A stretch of 54,346 nt of DNA from Gnetum montanum (lineage: Eukaryota; Streptophyta; Gnetopsida; Gnetales; Gnetaceae): positions 496,733 to 551,078 of the forward strand of contig MNCI01033651.1 of NCBI GenBank assembly GCA_015680685.1. The letters run 5' to 3'. The stretch's first letter is position 1; each line of letters opens with the position of its first letter. A model generated the notes under the pieces. It made no database searches, was not told where the DNA came from, and saw nothing but the letters and a program-made list of their open reading frames with translations. Positions 33,755 through 43,834 of the stretch are shown one piece after another. Made by a program: the position numbers and the translations under genes.

Positions 33755-33959
33755 ACCTTTACCTCCTTTGAACGTCTAACATGTCAAGCACTCCTTCATA
33801 AATTTTGAGACTTCAGTTGCCATACCAAGCCAAAAATAGTGCCTAACCAAACGTTCCAATGTTTTATCCCTACCCATTTGACTTGCCATGCCACTACAAT
33901 GCCTTTCAAACAAAATATTCTTCCTAAAATCACAATTATGAATACATACCTCTTCATTC

Positions 33960-34430
33960 TTAAATAATAGTTCATCTTGAATATGATAGTTCCTTCATTG
34001 GTCTATCCTATTCATCAAAGACTCTTTGAGGCTCCTCCAAACCTATCCAAAATCAACATCATGCTCATATAAAGAAGTAAAATCACCCATACCTTCCACA
34101 TGAGGTATGCTAAAGTTTACCACATGCACCCTGGATAATGCATCAGCTACCACATTGGCTTTTCCACTTTTGTGCTTCAACAGAAAATTGAACCGTTGTA
34201 ACTATGCAACCCACTTCATGTGCTTTGCAGTTAACTTCTTTTGTGAGTTTAGAAATTGAAGTGCTTTATGGTTTATCATAAAAGTGAATTCTTTGGACAA
34301 CAAATAATGCCTCCAATCCTTGATTACTTGAAGAATAGCATACAACTCATTCTCATATATGCTATATTTTTTCCTTGACTCACTCAAATTTTCAAAAAAA
34401 GAAAGCAACAAGCCCACCTTCTTCTAAAAG
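33960..34430 (-). pseudogene. pol: G4 RNase H
   Basis: The open part 34417-34202 contains KKYSIYENELYAILQVIKDWRHYL, the conserved Glu helix, and FTMI/FMINHKALQFL, where the usual TDHxxL reads INHKAL, so a catalytic Asp is changed. KHMKWVA follows as the usual end of the connecting strand. It lies directly after RT, in the normal order. Confidence 0.8.
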
Positions 34431-34479
34431 TACCCCACCAATGCCAAGTCCACTTGAATCCACCTCCACATGAAAAAGC

Positions 34480-35440
34480 TTCTAAAAATCTAGAATTGCA
34501 AGCACCAATTCACTAGTAATCTTTCCTTTCAACAAGTCAAAGCTCCCTTGGGTTTCATTATCCCATCTAAATTCCTTATTTTTCTTTAACAAAGCAAACA
34601 TAGGCCATGAAATACCACTAAAATTTCTAATGAACCATCTATAAAAACCTACTAAACTAAGGAATAATTGTACCTCCCTAGCATTCTTAGGAGTTGGCCA
34701 ATCCCTTATAGCCTTCACCTTGATAACTTCCATTTGAATCTGATTTCTAGAAATCACATGCCCAAAATATATGATTTCCCTCTTGAAGAAATGAGTTTTC
34801 TTTATGTTGATTACCAACTTTTCCTCCTCCAACTTAAGGCACACCATCCTCAAGTGATCTAAGTGTTCTTCCTCATTAGAGTTATGCACTAAAATATCAT
34901 CAAAAAAGAAAATACATCACTTATCAATCAAGTCCTTCAATACATCATGCATCAACCTCATGAATGTAGCAGGTACATTTGTGAGCCCAAATGGCATCAC
35001 CAATGACTTAAACAATGCATCTGATGTTTTGAAAGTTATCTTCCACTCATCACTAGGCTTGATTTGATTTGATGATACCCACTCTTCAAATCAATTTTTT
35101 GAAAAATTTTAGCATTGGTAAAAGCATCAAGGATATCATCTATCCTTATAATAGGAAACATGTGCCTCATTGTTATCCCATTTAGTACCTTGGAATTAAT
35201 GCACATCCTCCATTTATCATTGTCCTTATTTTGCACTGGCATCGTTGGAAATGAAATGGATTCCCTCACGAAGACATTTGCAAGTAACCCCTCTACTTGC
35301 CTTTGCAATTCAACCCCCTAATTTGGTACCATCTGGTAAGATTTCTCATTTGGAATGGTAGCACAAGGAATGAAGTCAATCTAATGCTATACATTTCTCA
35401 TCGATGGTAGTCCATCTAATTCCCCCTTGAATACCTTAGA
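34480..35440 (-). pseudogene. pol: G4 reverse transcriptase
   Basis: The N-terminal half (35308-35036) holds FPTMPVQNKDNDKWRMCIN, MFPIIRIDDILD and IFQKIDLKSGYHQI, so the first catalytic Asp (KIDL) is present. Past a frameshift the active-site box reads FFDDILVH at about 34900, keeping both Asp. The second half (34889-34482) has HLRMVCLKLEEEKL, INIKKTHFF and IYFGHVIS, then FLSLVGFYRWFIRNF and FRWDNETQGSFDLLK. One shift and one missing segment break the frame. Confidence 0.85.
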
Positions 35441-36000
35441 AATTTTCTCCTTCAAGCCTAGCACACCTGTAGGAAGTTCAACCTACACATCATCATGGTT
35501 AATAGAAACTATTGTCATAACAACAAAACTAAACCCTATTTCATCATGTTCCTTAATATATTCCCTCTCTCCTAGAATGATTAAGGAATCATTAAGTGAG
35601 CTTCATTGCCTCACTTTTTTAGCTATCATAGGAATCAAATCATGGACTCCATCAAGTCTAACAACACTCCACACATTTCTTGCTCCATCAAACTAAGCAC
35701 CATTGTCAAAATTCCAACATCTACCAAGAATTACATCAACATAATCTATTGGAAGCACATCACACCTTACAACATCATGAAAAATTTTAATTTTAAATTT
35801 CAAAGTACATTATTCCCTCATCTCTTGGAAGAAATCTTTAGATAACCAATGCACCTTATAGGGTCTTGGATGAGGATGATTTACTAAACCTAATTTAGTA
35901 ACTACCTTAGAAAAAATAACATTCTCTTGGGCTCCCTCATCAATCAAAGTATGAATCCATTCCCCACTTCACAAAAAACTAGGCCAAATCCAAAACAACA
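35441..36000 (-). pseudogene. G4 protease
   Basis: IHTLIDEGAQENVIF at about 35955-35910 matches the catalytic loop (LIDSGAxxNFI), with Glu in place of Ser. VLPIDYVDVILGRCW at about 35760-35720 is the ILG strand. The region lies between the gag zinc knuckle and RT, as expected. Two or three stops. Confidence 0.6.
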
Positions 36001-36079
36001 ATTTCCTCTTAGGATGCTCTCATCTATTCACATTCCCCATGAATGCACAAGAATTTTTAATTCAAAAACATCCTTAATT

Positions 36080-37315
36080 TTTGGAGCATTAGGATTACCT
36101 GTCTGAAGATCTTAGCTTAATATCTACTCTACCTCTATTTTTTTCATAGCTTTGCCCTTGCCTACCTTGTGAAGCAGACATTCCCATTGCTTATGTCCCT
36201 ATTCTCCACACTTAAAGCACTAAAATTTTGATGAGCTGCTACCTTGACCCTTGCCTCCCTTGCTTAGGTCCTTCTTTGTTTTACCCTTCTCATCACCTCA
36301 TTCAGTCTTCTTATCTTGCCTACCCTCCTTGTCTTCAAATTTTGATTTGGATCCTTTATCAGATCTAGATCCCTTCTCCTTCCCCTTAGAAGTTTGTTTA
36401 CTTATGTTTCCAAATCCACCTAATTTCTTCTCAGCTTTGAGTGCCAAATCATAGGCCTCATCAAGTGTTTTTGGCTCATAAAAGGAAAACTCTTGCTAGT
36501 ATGTTATAATGAGACCTCCTAAAAAGATTGAAGCTTGCTCATACTCCTTCCAGTTTACCTTAGCTTGATGGAATAGATTATAAAATTCAATGTAAAATTC
36601 TTTGACATCCTTGTTACCTTGCCTTAGGAATTTCAACATCATAATGATTTCTTGTCTTTGATGTGACTATTTAAATTTCCTTTTCAACCTATATTTCATT
36701 AGATCCCAATCTCTAATAGGAAAACCATTTCATCTTTCATAACCTTGGGACGTCTTTTTCTACCATGTAGAAGTCATACCTTCTTATCTAGATTCAGAAA
36801 TAGGTACCCTCAAGTTATTTGGTACCTATTCCAATAAAAAAATGCTTCTCAAGTCTCTTCAACCAATTTTCAAAAGCATTGGTGCCATCTACACTGTTGA
36901 AAGTCTTCAAGTCTACATATGGAACTCTTGAAGCATTTCAGAATGCTCTAGTAAGCCTTACCTCATATTCATCATCAAGCTTACTTGAAGAAGTATTGAG
37001 CACCATTGGAGCCCTTGGAGTTATTATTTGAGGAATAGGATTTCCTCCCATTGGAATCCTTGGCTAACGATTTCCTACACTCTAATTGTTGGATTGAACT
37101 TCCTCTTCATCTACTCCATCTCCACCTGGCTGTGAAACTTCTTCATTTGAACATACATGCTCTTCACCTTCATGTGTTGGAATATGTCTAAGACTGGCTT
37201 GTCTCTCCACCTTTGTGTTGATTTCATCCAATCAAGCAACCATCATCTTGAAAGACAAGTTCATGCTCTCCATGTCATGATTTAGAGCTTACACCTATTT
37301 ATTCTTATGTACCAT
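36080..37315 (-). pseudogene. gag: G4 Gag
   Basis: Start ATG at 37315-37313, about 50 bp after the primer site. The N-terminal part has a helical segment (LSFKMMVAQLDE-like, with a stop at the Gln), then an acidic linker (GGDGVDEEEVQ) and the core starting VPYVDLKTFNSVDGTNAFENW, followed by LKRLEKHFF. A CCHC knuckle near 36215-36160 reads CFKCGE, stop, GHKQWEC, preceded by a Gly/Ser/Lys-rich stretch. The protein forms the particle and packages RNA. Confidence 0.75.
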
Positions 37316-37364
37316 CTGAAATTGACAAAATTCTTAACCAAAACCCAAGCAACAATAAAACTAG

Positions 37365-37376
37365 GCTCTGATACCA
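37365..37376 (-). promoter_or_regulatory. Primer-binding site, initiator tRNA-Met type
   Basis: TGGTATCAGAGC on the minus strand is the standard plant initiator-Met primer site. It lies two to three bases inside the end of the 5' LTR. Confidence 0.85.
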
Positions 37377-37378
37377 AT

Positions 37379-38408
37379 AACACTAGAGTAGGTTTACTCC
37401 ACAATTAAATCACCTTCAATGCACTAAATCTAGATATTATGCAAAGACAAATTTATTTGCTAGAAAAATAAGAAAACTAGCATGAGGCTCTACAATCACA
37501 CAATATTTTTTCTCAATTCAAGACACAACCAAGAGAATTCTCTCCCATAACCTAGGATTAAGATCTCATCTCACAAGTGAGATACAAGAGAATATAACAC
37601 ATAGGTCAACACACCACAAGCTGATCTTGGAGCTAAAATCACCTATTGCACTCACCCAATGTGTTCACCCAATCTTTCTTGCCCAGTTCTCCTTACATAC
37701 AAGCTCTCCTCCTAACTCATTAATAAAGACATACATAATTATAAAGATCCAAAACCCTAGAAAGCTTGTTATTTTCCTTCCTAGATCTTTCCCACATGGA
37801 TATGAAGTCTTTTAGATATTTCCCAATTGATATGCCACGTTGGAGCTTTTCTTCTTCACCAAAATAGACATCTATTATTTCATGTACACATCTCCTGTGA
37901 GGGTTTTTTTCTTGGGAGAGATGTCTACTATTTTTGGGAGACGTCTACTATTTTTGGGAGCTATCTTCTTTGGACTATAGATGTCTACACCTCAGGGAAG
38001 ACATCTATCTTTCTAAGTATACATCTTTTGTGAAAGTCCTACTCTCCAAAAAGATGTCTACTACTTTTGGTAGACATCTTCTATGGACTCACGACACCTT
38101 CACTTTAGGAAAGACATCTTTCTTTTTGGGGAGATGTCTATCCTGAAGGTGCTAAAAATAAAAATGTTTTCTTTGTTTTTGAGAGCCTCTAGATGCCTCC
38201 CAACAAGTCCCCATAGATTCTAGAACCTCCTAAACTCATTAAAATAAGCAAAAAAAACACCTCCAAATATGCCAAAACATCCAAGAATCTTCATCATAAA
38301 AATTTAATACAAAAACTATACACACACATCCAAGTCTTCTCCAAGCATGAAACCTGCAAAAAAAACTTGTAGGACAAGCATAAGGGAATTGGAAGAGGTG
38401 CTCCTACA
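37379..38408 (-). repeat. 5' LTR of G4 (about 1030 bp)
   Basis: On the minus strand it starts TGTAGGAG (38408) and ends beside the primer site. Like its partner at 31850-32601 it contains many diverged copies of a GAGATGTCTACTATTTTTGG module, one pair directly adjacent at about 37915-37965. Outside the LTR start, 44 bp away, lies a second exact copy of the polypurine 13-mer (38465-38453). Confidence 0.75.
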
Positions 38409-38452
38409 CCACTCATCCAAGCTACATAAGGGTTGGGTGATGTCCTCCTTAC

Positions 38453-38465
38453 CTCTCCCACCCTT
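38453..38465 (-). promoter_or_regulatory. Second G4-type polypurine tract outside the 5' LTR
   Basis: AAGGGTGGGAGAG is identical to the tract at 32618-32606, but it precedes the upstream LTR with a 44-bp spacer. It suggests this LTR once also served as the 3' LTR of a neighbouring element. Confidence 0.5.
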
Positions 38466-38661
38466 AAATTTTCATGCTTAATGATCTTCTACAAACTGGA
38501 AGGCACCATACCTATATGACTCAAGGCCATCATAGTTAGCACAATAATCAAGACTTGATTCATCAAAATCATCATGAAAATTATTATCATTTGAGGTTTG
38601 ATTTCTAAGCTTTCCTTGCTCATGGAGTCTTGTCCTCATGGTCCATCATGCTTTCTTCATT

Positions 38662-39534
38662 TCAGCATCTCTTTGAAATGCTTCTCTTGCATCCCCATGA
38701 TGACTTGAACATGTCATAAATGAAGAATAAGAAAGCAAAAGGATTAGGCTTCCTTAATCCAAAATCCTTTCTTCCCTTCTTTTTCCTCTTCTTTACCTTC
38801 TTTCTTTTTGTGTTTAGGAGACTCTCTTTCCTCCTTCCTCCACCATTAGCATTAAAAATACTTTGATTGTCTTCATGATGCTCATCCATTTCATAGCCAA
38901 GACAATCAAGTTCTTCAATACATTTGATATATTCATCATTTTCATAATCCATAGCAAAAATCTCTAAATTTTTGAAAATCATATCATTATCAATGTCTTC
39001 AACAACATTAATAATGACCTTGTCACAATGACTATGTCAATATCCATCATCATCAAACACATTACCATTATTAGTATTCCTCTCATTAACAATGACATCA
39101 AAAGTCACATTGCTCTCATCACTTACAACATGACTCACAATTTCATCACAATAATAATGATTCTCATCATCACAATGAAATGAATCACTATCAAGCTGAA
39201 GTGAAAAATTAGCATCCATCACACTAGCTTCAACATGAAAGACATTACGATCATCAACAAGGTAATGCTCACACTTACTTACCTTTTCATGGCTTCTACC
39301 ATCCATATTTGTTTCAACTTGATCTTCAACTTGTGGATATCCAATCTCATCAAATCTTGAAGGTTTAAGATCCCAAATAAAAGTTCCCAATTCTAATGGT
39401 TTCTCTTCTTCAAATGAATCATCAACAAGCTCTTCATCCCATTTTGAAGGTACCAACTCAAAAGGTAAACTCTCCTCCATGGATTTAACTTCAATTTCAT
39501 CAAAAACATCATCAAAGCAATGATTCTTCCACAT
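38662..39534 (-). pseudogene. Acidic unknown protein, one internal stop
   Basis: One frame of 290 codons broken only by TGA at 39039-39037. It starts MWKNHCFDDVFDEIEVKSME. It is very rich in Asp and Glu, with VPSKWDEELVDD, CDDENHYYCDEIVS and VNERNTNNGN, and after the stop MDYENDEYIKCIEELDCLG. A strongly basic patch (KRKKVKKRKKKGRKD) follows near the end. I recognise no family. There is no membrane segment. It lies just outside the G4 5' LTR on the same strand, with a G4-type polypurine tract between, so it may be an extra reading frame of a related element. Long near-openness among decayed neighbours is notable. Confidence 0.5.
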
Positions 39535-39825
39535 ACCTTAGCTAGAGGACTCACCTATCACCCATGAGATAGTCTCAACTTAGCTTAGAACCTCCTTTCC
39601 CTTGCAACAAGTACAGAACAAATGCAAAAAGAATGAGAATGATATCTTATAGTACTACCTTTAATCTTTCTTAAAGAAATTTCTTGATCTTTGCCATTCC
39701 TTTGGCTTTGATCCTTCACCTCTCATAACTTATGAGATAGGAACTCTCCCTGATCAATAGCATACACCATCTTGGACCTTTGATTTGATGAAGGTCTTGG
39801 TTCCCTCTCTTAAAATCTTTGAGTA

Positions 39826-40016
39826 TTAAGCACTCCTTTGATCAATAAGACATACTTGAGAACTTCTTTTTTCATTAATCTCTACTTCACCAGACCATTC
39901 GTCTTCCTTCCTTCCTTGATGGCTAGAAGATATTCTCTTAATTCTCCTCAAAATATCTTTCAAGTTAGTCTTTAACTCCTTAATATCTCTTGACAAATCT
40001 TGACTATCTTCTTCAT
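39826..40016 (-). pseudogene. Coiled-coil fragment, possible gag N-terminus
   Basis: 63 codons without a stop, starting NEEDSQDLSRDIKELKTNL and running through a heptad-like KDILRRIKRIS to a TAA at 39828-39826. It is charged and helical. It sits upstream, on the same strand, of the acidic frame at 39534. It could be part of the same unknown protein or a gag piece; no domain is certain. Confidence 0.3.
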
Positions 40017-40319
40017 TGGAGGCATAATAGAAGATGAACTAAAAGGTAATTCACACATAATTCTAAAATAAAATTTGAAACATTCAAGATTTCTAAAGGA
40101 ATCAAATAAAAAATACTTAGATATCAAGAGAAATGAGTGAAGGATCTTTAAACCCAAGCTAATACATGCCGATGGATATCCAATTCTAGAATTATCTTTA
40201 GATTCTTAAAACATATGAAAAACTTACGAATTAAAGAGAATTTTCAAACCCTATGATGAGTGGAACAAGTAGCAAGAGAGAATTCATCTAAGCTTGAGAG
40301 TTTGGAGTGATTCTTTGTA

Positions 40320-41093
40320 NNNNNNNNNNNNNNNNNNNNNNNNNNNNNNNNNNNNNNNNNNNNNNNNNNNNNNNNNNNNNNNNNNNNNNNNNNNNNNNNN
40401 NNNNNNNNNNNNNNNNNNNNNNNNNNNNNNNNNNNNNNNNNNNNNNNNNNNNNNNNNNNNNNNNNNNNNNNNNNNNNNNNNNNNNNNNNNNNNNNNNNNN
40501 NNNNNNNNNNNNNNNNNNNNNNNNNNNNNNNNNNNNNNNNNNNNNNNNNNNNNNNNNNNNNNNNNNNNNNNNNNNNNNNNNNNNNNNNNNNNNNNNNNNN
40601 NNNNNNNNNNNNNNNNNNNNNNNNNNNNNNNNNNNNNNNNNNNNNNNNNNNNNNNNNNNNNNNNNNNNNNNNNNNNNNNNNNNNNNNNNNNNNNNNNNNN
40701 NNNNNNNNNNNNNNNNNNNNNNNNNNNNNNNNNNNNNNNNNNNNNNNNNNNNNNNNNNNNNNNNNNNNNNNNNNNNNNNNNNNNNNNNNNNNNNNNNNNN
40801 NNNNNNNNNNNNNNNNNNNNNNNNNNNNNNNNNNNNNNNNNNNNNNNNNNNNNNNNNNNNNNNNNNNNNNNNNNNNNNNNNNNNNNNNNNNNNNNNNNNN
40901 NNNNNNNNNNNNNNNNNNNNNNNNNNNNNNNNNNNNNNNNNNNNNNNNNNNNNNNNNNNNNNNNNNNNNNNNNNNNNNNNNNNNNNNNNNNNNNNNNNNN
41001 NNNNNNNNNNNNNNNNNNNNNNNNNNNNNNNNNNNNNNNNNNNNNNNNNNNNNNNNNNNNNNNNNNNNNNNNNNNNNNNNNNNNNNNNNNNNN
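40320..41093. other. Assembly gap (774 N)
   Basis: A continuous run of N. The true size and content are unknown. Reading frames that span it are not real. Confidence 1.
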
Positions 41094-41094
41094 G

Positions 41095-41873
41095 GTATCT
41101 CCAAGGATTACTCCCATCAAAACTTTTACTTTTACTAGTTCTTCTCATATTGGTGCAATATCATCTTCTACTAGTGTTGTTTCCATTTCAATATCACCAT
41201 AAGTTACCATCAAGGGCTTCTCCTACACCATTGCATAGTTGGTTGCTAACATTAAAGAGGAATTTCTTCTGTTTTGTCATCTTCGTAATCGATTCACTAA
41301 GAACATCCTAAGTTCCATTTAATAAGAAGTGTTCCATCTATAGAAGTCTCAATCATGCAACTTCAAAGATGATTTTTCATTAGTGAAATATTGTGGAAAT
41401 TCTAAATACCATCCTATTCTAGAGGATTCTCCTGAAGTGATCAAGAATTTTAGAAAAACCTTAGGAGAATTGAAAAGTTCATCATGTCTAGCATGCCACT
41501 TGATAAATAGCAAATGACTACTCAACATGGTGAATGACTATCTTTATGTAAGAATTGAATTTTTCTTTATACTTATTTCATTTATTTCTCTTTTTCTTCC
41601 CCTTACTTATCTTTCATATTTATGGTTTCTTTATGTGTGTAGAGGAAAGAAGAAGAATGGATGGAGGACATTGCTTAAAATGATACCCAATCTAAGTTAG
41701 TGCACATAGAGCTTGCAAAGGCTAAAGAAGCTAACGAGAATGCATGAAATTCTGTGAGGTAAATCCATCAACTTAGTAATGGGTTGGCTACATGCTACAA
41801 TTTGATTTGCAAGGATGATGTCACTAAGGAGAAATGGAAGAATCAAGCAAAGATGGTTAAAGATTTGATTTGA
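41095..41873 (+). pseudogene. Two-exon decayed gene of unknown function
   Basis: Exon 41095-41547 and exon 41643-41873 are separated by a 95-bp intron with GTAAGA donor and a T-rich run ending GTGTGTAG. The frame carries over in phase. The first exon starts Ser/Thr-rich, then has IKEEFLLFCHLRNRF, DFSLVKYCGNSKYHP, LEDSPEVIKNFRKTLGEL and LLNMVNDYLY. The second has RKEEEWMEDIA, VHIELAKAKEANENA and TKEKWKNQAKMVKDLI before a TGA. It is helical and charged, coiled-coil-like, without a domain I know. It may start inside the gap. About eight in-frame stops, mostly of the C-to-T kind, make it a pseudogene. It could be host-derived or transposon-borne. Confidence 0.55.
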
Positions 41874-42948
41874 TCCTTTGCATTGAAATTTTAAACTATT
41901 TCTTACTTCATATTCTTCTTTTCTTTCTTAGTTCTTATCCTTTTTTATTTCATTCTTCCCTATTATTATTACCATACTTCTTTCAACTGATGTACTAGAC
42001 TTTCCATACTTAATAAAACATGGAATCTTACATTTTTCTTAACTCCACATTTGATTCTTGGATCATGGTTTACTTTAATACCAAATGTGATATCCTATTC
42101 TTTGATGTTAAGGACAAGCAACATTTCATCTCTAATAACTTCAATAATTTTCTTAAAAGAAAATAATGGTTATTTAATTTAATAGCAAAGAAAAAATAGC
42201 TTTATTAACGATGAAAATGTTGTAAACAATGCTAACACAAGGGTCCTAGGGTTATCTTTCTATAACACTTAGGAACCTTAGAGGTAATTCAACACTAACA
42301 CCATGGTTAGGCCATAAGACTAAAGGGGTGATTAGTCCCTTCTTGTCCTACTTCATCTGACTCCCATTACTTATCATTGTTGGCACCACAACTACATGTT
42401 GACACAACCTCTAAGTTCCTGGCCTTAAATGTCATAAGTCAAACTCCCAAAGGGTACTACAAATAATTACAATTTCTCAAAGAAAGGCATCCATTGTTTC
42501 AAAGATTAATTACATTCATAAGATATAATACAACATTTCTCAATAATTATGAATGAGACATTACTTTCAATACAAGTAACTCCTCTTCTTCTTCCTTCTT
42601 TTAATGAAATAAATTCTTACAATGACTTGAACAACATTGAATCATATCAAGTTTGAGATGACAACATTGATGGCCTTTGATAGCACTTGAGGGAGATTAC
42701 ATGAAATAAAGTTCCTTTTACATTTTTAATAGACTTGTATTTTTCTAAGTCTAAAACATAACATAACTTTGAAATAAAGACCTCTAGGAAACTAAGCTAA
42801 AGAGGGAGATCTTGTCGATTAGGAGAGAAACCTCATTCAAGCCTATGCTATCATCTAGACTATTATCAGTGCTTTCCTTTTAGATTTCATTATAGGTTTT
42901 AGTTGGATCTAATAACTAACCTTTGACTTTGCTTAGGGTTTGGAGCCT

Positions 42949-43006
42949 ATTTGGAAGATTTTAACCACATGAGGATTTTACTATTTGGAAGATTTTAACC
43001 ACATGA
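42949..43006. repeat. 24-bp direct repeat, period 34
   Basis: ATTTGGAAGATTTTAACC with flanks occurs twice, at 42949 and 42983, nearly identical over 24 bp. Confidence 0.8.
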
Positions 43007-43740
43007 CAATTTTTATCTATAATGATACCAGGAAGGTACAAAAAATTTCTTATAATGATCATCTTTTAGATTTCTACAATATTTTGTCATGTGTGCATTC
43101 AACTTTAATTTACTTTGATTTGTGCAACAACTATTTAACAAAATTCTTTAGGGCTTTATATTTTCTTAATCTGATTTATTAATGTCTATTTCTGAAATAT
43201 GACATTATAATATCAATTCTATCATAGTTTTAATGTTTCATATTAAGTTTTGCATAATTTGGATCTCTTTTAATTCCATTTTACCTTAGCTAATTTTTTT
43301 GAATATAAAACTAGTGTTCTATATTATATTTCATGGGGTTAAGATCCAATATGACTCCAAACAATGATGGTGCAAAAGGCAAAGTTCCTTAGGATGACAA
43401 CATAAATCATAAGGAGTCTTGATTGGTACATCACAACCCCATCATGAGGTCATGAAGCAAGTCACAAAAAATTTGAATGAATTATTCTTGAGAGGCATGC
43501 AAAAATATGAAACTTTTGTAAAGCAGCCCCACCTCTATTAAATCCCAAAAATTGCAAAAATGATCAAAGACATAGTTTCTAGGATTTCCTAGAATGAGTG
43601 AAAGTTGGAAATAGCAACTAATGATCTTTTTAGAATTTTTGAATGATTTGAACATCTTTTGTGTAATTTTTTAGTAAGCAAACCTTTATTAGTAAATTTT
43701 TTAATAAGTAGGTAGACCATTCATTCTATTAATGAGTAGG

Positions 43741-43834
43741 TAGACCATTCATTGGTAAATTATGTAGTTAAGAAAGCTAGACCATTCATTGGTAAATTAT
43801 GTAGTTAAGAAAGCTAGACCATTCATTGGTATAA
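43741..43834. repeat. 37-bp tandem repeat, about 2.5 copies
   Basis: A unit starting TAGACCATTCATTGGTAAAT occurs at 43741, 43778 and, partially, 43815, with no difference between the full copies. The sharp identity suggests recent slippage or an assembly effect. Confidence 0.85.

Larger units (their letters stand above)
31850..38408 (-). mobile_element. G4: chromovirus-like Ty3/gypsy retrotransposon
   Basis: A minus-strand element with LTRs at 37379-38408 (5') and 31850-32601 (3', truncated), primer site at 37376-37365, gag, protease, RT, RNase H, integrase and a chromodomain-like tail, then a polypurine tract (32618-32606). Gene order, the initiator-Met primer and the integrase sequence fit the chromovirus branch (Reina-like). 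Stops and frameshifts are moderate; the two LTRs differ at many sites, so the insertion is old. Confidence 0.85.

Noticed and set aside
40244-41311. Long frames of 278-334 codons on both strands
   Set aside because: They consist almost entirely of the N gap and are artefacts of translating N.
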